From Aquipuribacter nitratireducens (GTDB lineage Bacteria; Actinomycetota; Actinomycetes; Actinomycetales; JBBAYJ01), in NCBI RefSeq assembly GCF_037860835.1, contig NZ_JBBEOG010000003.1:62001-126000 (forward strand): a stretch of DNA of 64,000 nt. The letters run 5' to 3'. Shown here one piece after another: positions 56,396 to 64,000 of the stretch. Position numbers and translations under genes: made by a program. Each line of letters opens with the position of its first letter. Within the stretch, counting starts at the first letter, position 1. A model generated the notes under the pieces. That model was not told the origin of the DNA and searched no databases. It worked only from the letters and a program-made list of their open reading frames with translations.

Positions 56396-58240
56396 TCAGC
56401 CCGTCGAGGGGGCCGGCGCGGCGCCGGGTGCGGCGCCGGGACCCGCCTTCGCCGAGGCTGTCGCGGGCTCCGGAGCGGCGGGTGCGCCGCCCGGCTGGTC
56501 GGGTGCACCCGGAGCGGCAGGCGTGGTGGGAGCGGTGGGCGTGGTGGGAGCGGCGGGAGCGGTGGGGGCGGTGGGTCGGGGTGCAGGAGGGGTGGTGCGG
56601 GGTGCAGGAGGAGTGGTGCGGGCGGCGGGTGGGGTGGTGCTGGTGCGGTTGGCGGGCACCGTCGTGTGGGTGTCCACCGGCGCCGCGGGGACCGGCGGGG
56701 TCGTCGGGGCAGGGGTCGGCGGGGCCGGAGTCGGGCTGCGGTCCGCACCCGGGACGTCGGCGGAGGGCTCCCGGCCGGCGTCGGTCGGTGCCGACGCCCC
56801 GGGGGCGACGGGTCCCGCCCCCGGACCCGACGTGCCGGTCGGGGCTCCTCGACCGGTGGGTGCGGCACCGGACGCCGCCCGTCCGGTGCTCTCGGGCCTC
56901 TGGGGGGCGGGTCCCGGCGGTGGTCCCCCGGTCGCCCGCGCCGTGTTCACGACCGCGGGGCCGGCGCCGGGTCCCGTCGAGGGTGACGCGCCCGTCGGGC
57001 CCACCGTCCCGCTCGTCCCGCTCGTCCCCCCGGTGCCGATCGCGTCCGCCGTGGACGACGTCCCACCGACCAGCAGGCTCAGTGCGGGCAGGTGCTCCGC
57101 CGCCGTGGCGGCGAGGGGGGCCAGGGCGAGCGCGCCACCCACGCCGACGACCGCCGCCGTGCCCGCCGCGACAGCAGCGGTGCCGGCGGCGGCGGCGCCG
57201 GCACCGGACGCCGCGACGACGGATCCCGAGACCTGGACGACGGCCTGCTGCGCGCTGCCGACCACCGGCACCTGCAGGACGAGACCGAGCGGTCCGGTCG
57301 CCCACCAGAGCCGGGGGAGGGGGATGCCGATGAAGGCGCGGACGGCGGCCGGGTCGAACTGCGTGCCGGCGCACCGGGTGAGCTCGGCGAGGGCGGCGCG
57401 GGTGCTGCCCGCCCGCTTGTACGACCGGGCGGCGGTCATCGTCTCGAAGGCGTCGACGACACCGACCAGGCGCCCGGCGCGGCTGATGTGCGTGCCGGCG
57501 AGACCGTCGGGGTAGCCGGCGCCGTCCCAGCGCTCGTGGTGGTGGCCGATGCCGCCGGCCCACTCGCCGAGCCACGTCGCGAAGGGGCCGGCGAGCCGGA
57601 GGCCGCTCGTGGGGTGCTCCCGCATGAGAGCCCACTCGTCGGCGTCGAGGCGCGACGGCTTCGACAGGACCGACGCCGCGATGTCGAGCTTGCCGATGTC
57701 GTGGAGGAGGGCCGCCCAGCGCAGCCGGTCCCGGTCCTGCTGCGGGAGCCGCAGCTGCTCGGCGAGAAGGTCGGTGAGCATGCGGACGCGTTCGCTGTGA
57801 CCGCGGGTGCGTCGGTCGTGGCGTCCGAGGGCCGTGACGAGGGCGAGCATCGCGGCGGCCACCTCCTCGGCGGGCGCGCTCGAACGGAGCACCGCCTCGA
57901 CCCTGCCGCGGTCGCGGCCGAGGCGGGCGACGGCCAGCCGGGACGGGGCGCGGCCGGGGAAGAGCATCGACATGCGCAGCAGGGCGTGCAGCGGGAGGAA
58001 CCTGCGCGTCGCGACCTCGGCGAGGACGGCGACGGCCAACGAGGCGACCATGACGGCGAGGACGCGGGTGGGAGCGGCCGCGGCCTCGAGCAGCCGTCCC
58101 GCGGCGAGTCCGGCGGCCGCGGCCGCGACCGCGGGCAGGCACAGCATCGAGATCCGCAGCGTGGCCGCCAGGACCGGTCGCGACGCCCAGCGTTCCTCGC
58201 GCGACCCGCCCCGCGGGTGCGATTCTCGGGTCGTCGTCAC
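56396..58240 (-). CDS. HD-GYP-type membrane phosphohydrolase with a Pro/Thr/Ala-rich tail
   Basis: 614 residues. Two transmembrane helices at about 24-50 and 58-78 are followed by an HD-GYP-like domain (about 120-315): RTRGHSERV, LLHDIGKLD, IGHHHERWDGAGYPDGL and DAFETMTAARSYK. Its GYP motif (GYPDG) is intact. Further hydrophobic stretches (about 320-400) lead into a low-complexity tail rich in Pro, Thr and Ala (TTPPAPRTTPPAPR). HD-GYP proteins often degrade cyclic-di-GMP. The tail would probably be outside the membrane if the C-terminal helices span it. GTG 58240 is the first plausible start. Confidence 0.85.
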   Translation of the reverse strand: MTTTRESHPRGGSREERWASRPVLAATLRISMLCLPAVAAAAAGLAAGRLLEAAAAPTRVLAVMVASLAVAVLAEVATRRFLPLHALLRMSMLFPGRAPSRLAVARLGRDRGRVEAVLRSSAPAEEVAAAMLALVTALGRHDRRTRGHSERVRMLTDLLAEQLRLPQQDRDRLRWAALLHDIGKLDIAASVLSKPSRLDADEWALMREHPTSGLRLAGPFATWLGEWAGGIGHHHERWDGAGYPDGLAGTHISRAGRLVGVVDAFETMTAARSYKRAGSTRAALAELTRCAGTQFDPAAVRAFIGIPLPRLWWATGPLGLVLQVPVVGSAQQAVVQVSGSVVAASGAGAAAAGTAAVAAGTAAVVGVGGALALAPLAATAAEHLPALSLLVGGTSSTADAIGTGGTSGTSGTVGPTGASPSTGPGAGPAVVNTARATGGPPPGPAPQRPESTGRAASGAAPTGRGAPTGTSGPGAGPVAPGASAPTDAGREPSADVPGADRSPTPAPPTPAPTTPPVPAAPVDTHTTVPANRTSTTPPAARTTPPAPRTTPPAPRPTAPTAPAAPTTPTAPTTPAAPGAPDQPGGAPAAPEPATASAKAGPGAAPGAAPAPSTG

Positions 58241-58342
58241 GGCCAGGGGATCGGCAGGACCGGCCCGTGCTCGCAGGCTGTGGTTTCGACGTCAACCGTT
58301 CGGGGGCACGCCGTCCCGGACGGCGGTGTCCGAGGAGCGACC

Positions 58343-58348
58343 TACCCT
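58343..58348 (+). promoter_or_regulatory. Leaderless -10 box of uvrA
   Basis: TACCCT ends 6 bases before the GTG at 58355. No Shine-Dalgarno. Confidence 0.6.
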
Positions 58349-58354
58349 TGAGGC

Positions 58355-61273
<2,919 letters not shown>

Positions 61274-61344
61274 GGACCCCCTACGCATCCGCCGACCGGC
61301 TCGGTGCCGTACCCCTCGACGACATCCCCGCCCCAGGAGGACAC

Positions 61345-61908
61345 ATGGCCGACGACACGTTCCCCTGCTCGTCACGGCGCTCGCTGCTGCGGGCGCTCGC
61401 CGGGGTCGGCGTGACGACCATCGCCGCGGGCGTGCTCGCGGCGTGCGGAAACGGCGAGGAGGACGCCGTCGCCACGGACGCGGCCGGCGCGGGCGACGGG
61501 ACCGCCGCCGGTGCGACAGGCGGGTCCGGGGCCGGTACGGAGGCCGGGACGGACACGGGGTCGCAGGCCGGGACCGGGACGACCGCCGGCGGCACGGACG
61601 CCTCCGCCGAGGCCACCGTCCCGCTCGCCGACGTCCCGGTGGGCGAGGCGGTCGTCGTCGACGCCCTCGGGACCCGGCTCGTGGTCGCGCAGCCCACGGC
61701 GGGCGAGGTCGTCGCCTTCAGCGCCGCCTGCACCCACCAGGGCACGACCGTCGAGGCCGCCGGCGGGCTCGAGCTCTTCTGCCCCAACCACGGCAGCCGG
61801 TTCGACGCCGGCGACGGCGCCGCGGTCGTCGCCGGCCCCGCCCCGACGCCGCTGCCGTCGGTGCCGGCCCGTGTCGAGGGCGACCAGGTGGTCCTCACCC
61901 CCGCCTGA
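61345..61908 (+). CDS. Rieske [2Fe-2S] protein with Tat-type lipoprotein signal
   Basis: 187 residues. The N-terminus has SSRRSLLRALAGVGVTTIAA and a lipobox LAAC near residue 33, so Tat export with lipid anchoring is likely. A Gly/Thr/Ala-rich linker follows (about 36-90). The Rieske domain has the two cluster loops CTHQGTTVE and CPNHGSRFD. It may donate or accept electrons at the outer face; the partner is unknown. ATG 61345 has AGGAGG 4 bases upstream. It stands between uvrA and uvrC, an arrangement shared by other actinobacteria, with no obvious link to repair. Confidence 0.92.
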   Translation: MADDTFPCSSRRSLLRALAGVGVTTIAAGVLAACGNGEEDAVATDAAGAGDGTAAGATGGSGAGTEAGTDTGSQAGTGTTAGGTDASAEATVPLADVPVGEAVVVDALGTRLVVAQPTAGEVVAFSAACTHQGTTVEAAGGLELFCPNHGSRFDAGDGAAVVAGPAPTPLPSVPARVEGDQVVLTPA

Positions 61909-61926
61909 GCCGTCGGGGCCCGCACC

Positions 61927-61932
61927 TACCCT
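61927..61932 (+). promoter_or_regulatory. Leaderless -10 box of uvrC
   Basis: TACCCT ends 6 bases before the GTG at 61939, the same arrangement as uvrA. Confidence 0.6.
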
Positions 61933-61938
61933 GGAGCG

Positions 61939-63945
61939 GTGGCGGACCCCTCGACGTACCGGCCGAGGACCGGCGAGATCCCGGACCAGCCCGGCGTCTA
62001 CCGCTTCTCGGACCGACACGACCGCGTCATCTACGTCGGCAAGGCCAAGAGCCTGCGTCAGCGGCTCACGAGCTACTTCGCCGACCCCGCCGGGCTCCAC
62101 CCGCGCACCCAGCAGATGGTGTTCACCGCGACGAAGGTCCATTGGACGGTCGTGCGCACCGAGGTCGAGGCGCTCCAGCTCGAGTACTCCTGGATCAAGG
62201 AGTTCGACCCTCGCTTCAACGTCAAGTACCGCGACGACAAGTCCTACCCGTGGCTCGCGGTGACCGTGGGGGAGGAGTTCCCGCGCGTCCAGGTGCTGCG
62301 AGGGGCCAAGCGGAAGGGCACCCGCTACTTCGGTCCCTACTCTCACGCGTGGGCGATCCGGGAGACCGTCGACCAGCTCCTGCGCGTGTTCCCCGTCCGC
62401 ACGTGCAGCGCGGGCGTCTTCAGGCGCGCGGGCCAGGTCGGTCGACCGTGCCTGCTCGGCTACATCGACAAGTGCTCCGCCCCGTGCGTGGGCCGGGTGA
62501 GCGCCGAGGAGCACCGCGCGCTCGTCGACGACTTCGTCGAGTTCATGGCGGGGGACACCCAGAAGTTCGTCCGGCGCATCGAGCGGGAGATGAAGGCGGC
62601 CGCCACGGCCCTGGACTACGAGCGGGCCGCGCGGCTGCGTGACGACATCGGGGCGCTGCAGCGGGCGCTCGAGCGCAACGTCGTCGTGCTGCCCGATGCG
62701 ACGGACGCCGACGTCTTCGCCCTCGCCGAGGACGAGCTCGAGGCCGCCGTCCAGGTCTTCCACGTCCGCGGTGGCCGCATCCGCGGGCAGCGCGGCTGGG
62801 TGGTGGAGAAGGTGGAGGACGTCACCACCGCCGAGCTCGTCGAACGGCTCCTCCAGCAGGTGTACGGCGCCGACGACCCGAGCGGGGACCCGAGCGGGGC
62901 GGTGCCGCGCGAGGTGCTGGTCCCGGAGGAGCCGGCCGACGCCGACGAGGTCCGTGAGTGGCTGTCGGGCCTGCGGGGGTCGCGCGTGGACGTCCGGGTG
63001 CCGCAGCGGGGCGACAAGCGCGCGCTGCTCGACACCGTCCGGACCAACGCCACGCAGGCGCTCGCGCTGCACAAGACCCGCCGCGCCGGCGACCTCACGA
63101 CCCGCAGCCTCGCCCTGCAGGAGCTGCAGGAGGCGCTCGCCCTGCCCGAGGCACCCCTGCGGATCGAGTGCTACGACGTCTCCCACCTGCAGGGCAGCAA
63201 CCGGGTGGCGTCGATGGTCGTCTTCGAGGACGGCCTGCCACGCAAGTCGGAGTACCGCACGTTCAACGTCCGGGGCGACCTCGGGGACGACGACACCGCC
63301 GCCATGCGGGAGGTCCTCGGCCGGCGGTTCCGGCGCTACCTCGAGGACCGCGAGCAGGCCGGCGACCTCGAGATGGGCCCCGACCCGGACGAGGGCGACG
63401 ACGAGGGGGCGCGAGCGCCCGGCGCGATCGACCCGACGACAGGACGACCGCGCCGCTTCGCCTACCCGCCGCAGCTCGTCGTGGTCGACGGCGGCGCCCC
63501 TCAGGTCGCGGCGGCGGGCCAGGCCCTCGCGGACCTCGGCATCGCCGACGTCGCCGTGGTCGGCCTCGCCAAGCGCCTGGAGGAGGTGTGGGTGCCGGAC
63601 GACGACCACCCCGTCGTGCTCCCGCGCTCGAGCCAGGGGCTCTACCTGCTGCAGCGGCTGCGCGACGAGGCGCACCGCTTCGCCATCACCAAGCACCGGG
63701 CCCGCCGCAGCAAGGGCATGACCGTCAGCGAGCTCGACGCCGTGCCCGGCCTCGGGCCGGCCCGGCGTCGCGCGCTGCTCGACGCGTTCGGCTCCGTCCG
63801 CGCCGTCCGCGAGGCGGACGAGGCCGCCGTCGCGCAGGTGAAGGGCATCGGTCCGGCGCTCGCCGCCGCGGTGGTCGCCGCCCTGCGCCCGGGCGACGGC
63901 GCGGGTGTCTCGGTCGACACGAGCACCGGCGAGGTGGTGGGCTGA
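61939..63945 (+). CDS. uvrC: Excinuclease ABC subunit C
   Basis: 668 residues. The GIY-YIG nuclease is at about 15-95 ([20 protein letters not shown]). A Cys cluster CSAGVF...C and CSAPCVG follows, then the UVR segment ([20 protein letters not shown]). The RNase-H-like nuclease has [20 protein letters not shown] with the catalytic Asp and VVVDGG, and tandem helix-hairpin-helix motifs end it ([27 protein letters not shown]). It makes both incisions beside the lesion. All three excinuclease genes are within this 14-kb stretch. Confidence 0.98.
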   Translation: MADPSTYRPRTGEIPDQPGVYRFSDRHDRVIYVGKAKSLRQRLTSYFADPAGLHPRTQQMVFTATKVHWTVVRTEVEALQLEYSWIKEFDPRFNVKYRDDKSYPWLAVTVGEEFPRVQVLRGAKRKGTRYFGPYSHAWAIRETVDQLLRVFPVRTCSAGVFRRAGQVGRPCLLGYIDKCSAPCVGRVSAEEHRALVDDFVEFMAGDTQKFVRRIEREMKAAATALDYERAARLRDDIGALQRALERNVVVLPDATDADVFALAEDELEAAVQVFHVRGGRIRGQRGWVVEKVEDVTTAELVERLLQQVYGADDPSGDPSGAVPREVLVPEEPADADEVREWLSGLRGSRVDVRVPQRGDKRALLDTVRTNATQALALHKTRRAGDLTTRSLALQELQEALALPEAPLRIECYDVSHLQGSNRVASMVVFEDGLPRKSEYRTFNVRGDLGDDDTAAMREVLGRRFRRYLEDREQAGDLEMGPDPDEGDDEGARAPGAIDPTTGRPRRFAYPPQLVVVDGGAPQVAAAGQALADLGIADVAVVGLAKRLEEVWVPDDDHPVVLPRSSQGLYLLQRLRDEAHRFAITKHRARRSKGMTVSELDAVPGLGPARRRALLDAFGSVRAVREADEAAVAQVKGIGPALAAAVVAALRPGDGAGVSVDTSTGEVVG

Positions 63946-63979
63946 GACCCCGCCTCACCCAGCCCGAGGAGACGCACCC

Positions 63980-64000
63980 GTGACCGAGCCGCTCGACGGC
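63980..64000 (+). CDS. Start of the next gene, probably rapZ
   Basis: GTG 63980 begins MTEPLDG at the right edge, with GAGGAG 7 bases upstream. Only seven residues are visible. RapZ (YvcJ-type nucleotide-binding protein) follows uvrC in most actinobacteria, before yvcK and whiA. The name is from synteny alone. Confidence 0.4.

Noticed and set aside
56305-56868. An N-terminal extension of the GH15 protein
   Set aside because: The upstream frame is Pro/Arg nonsense antisense in frame to the HD-GYP tail repeats, and a promoter box lies at the chosen start.
58285-58310. LexA/SOS box upstream of uvrA
   Set aside because: Only one half-site (CGAAC on the minus strand) is present; the second half of CGAAC-N4-GTTCG is missing and the distance to the promoter is large.

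Overview
The window comes from a very GC-rich actinobacterium. The GarA/FtsR/ResR cluster next to glycine-cleavage genes, PdtaR, the DUF881-DUF1290-DUF881 set, a CoaE-GrpB fusion and actinobacterial gene order all point to that phylum. The order Micrococcales or a close relative is my best guess, but I cannot name a genus. Almost everything is dense, well-conserved chromosomal coding sequence. I see no prophage, transposase, CRISPR array or integrated element.

Layout. 0-12 kb: the end of a probable acyltransferase, der, tRNA-Pro, then pgsA-DUF881-sbp-DUF881-gcvH-garA-ftsR-bfn-resR. This is the order of the M. tuberculosis Rv1822-Rv1830 region. It is closed by a convergent orphan parA and a riboswitch-controlled gcvP. 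12-16 kb: a frameshifted DUF4190 gene, a PPOX flavoprotein, a substrate-binding/VWA membrane protein, hisF and a DinB-like protein. 16-27 kb: a heterodimeric ABC exporter joined by stop/start overlaps to hisI, trpE and a Trp-associated membrane protein, then small membrane proteins and trpCBA. 27-34 kb: gltB (no gltD beside it), pyk, an unusual short tRNA-Leu(CAA) and pdtaR. 34-41 kb: a branched-chain amino-acid importer as two convergent units, livJ (+) and livHMGF (-), both with GlnR-box-like sites. 40-50 kb: DUF554, a thioesterase, polA, a methyltransferase, rpsA, coaE-grpB and a PgaC/PgaD-like exopolysaccharide synthase pair. 50-64 kb: uvrB, a reverse-strand GH15/metallo-beta-lactamase/PLP-decarboxylase operon, an HD-GYP protein, uvrA, a Rieske lipoprotein, uvrC and the first codons of probable rapZ.

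Shared themes. Genes are packed with ATGA/GTGA overlaps. Many first genes have a TANNNT-like -10 box exactly 6 or 7 bases before GTG/ATG and no Shine-Dalgarno, so they are probably leaderless. Nitrogen metabolism recurs: the glycine riboswitch/gcvP/gcvH, gltB and the liv genes with GlnR-like boxes.

No wholly new system stands out. The most interesting items are the GlnR-like sites, a 31-bp tandem repeat with CAGACGTCTG palindromes between resR and parA, overlapping divergent leaderless promoters at polA, a LivH with a secreted beta-domain, the PgaC/PgaD-like insertion, the class-I-shaped tRNA-Leu and the DUF4190 frameshift.
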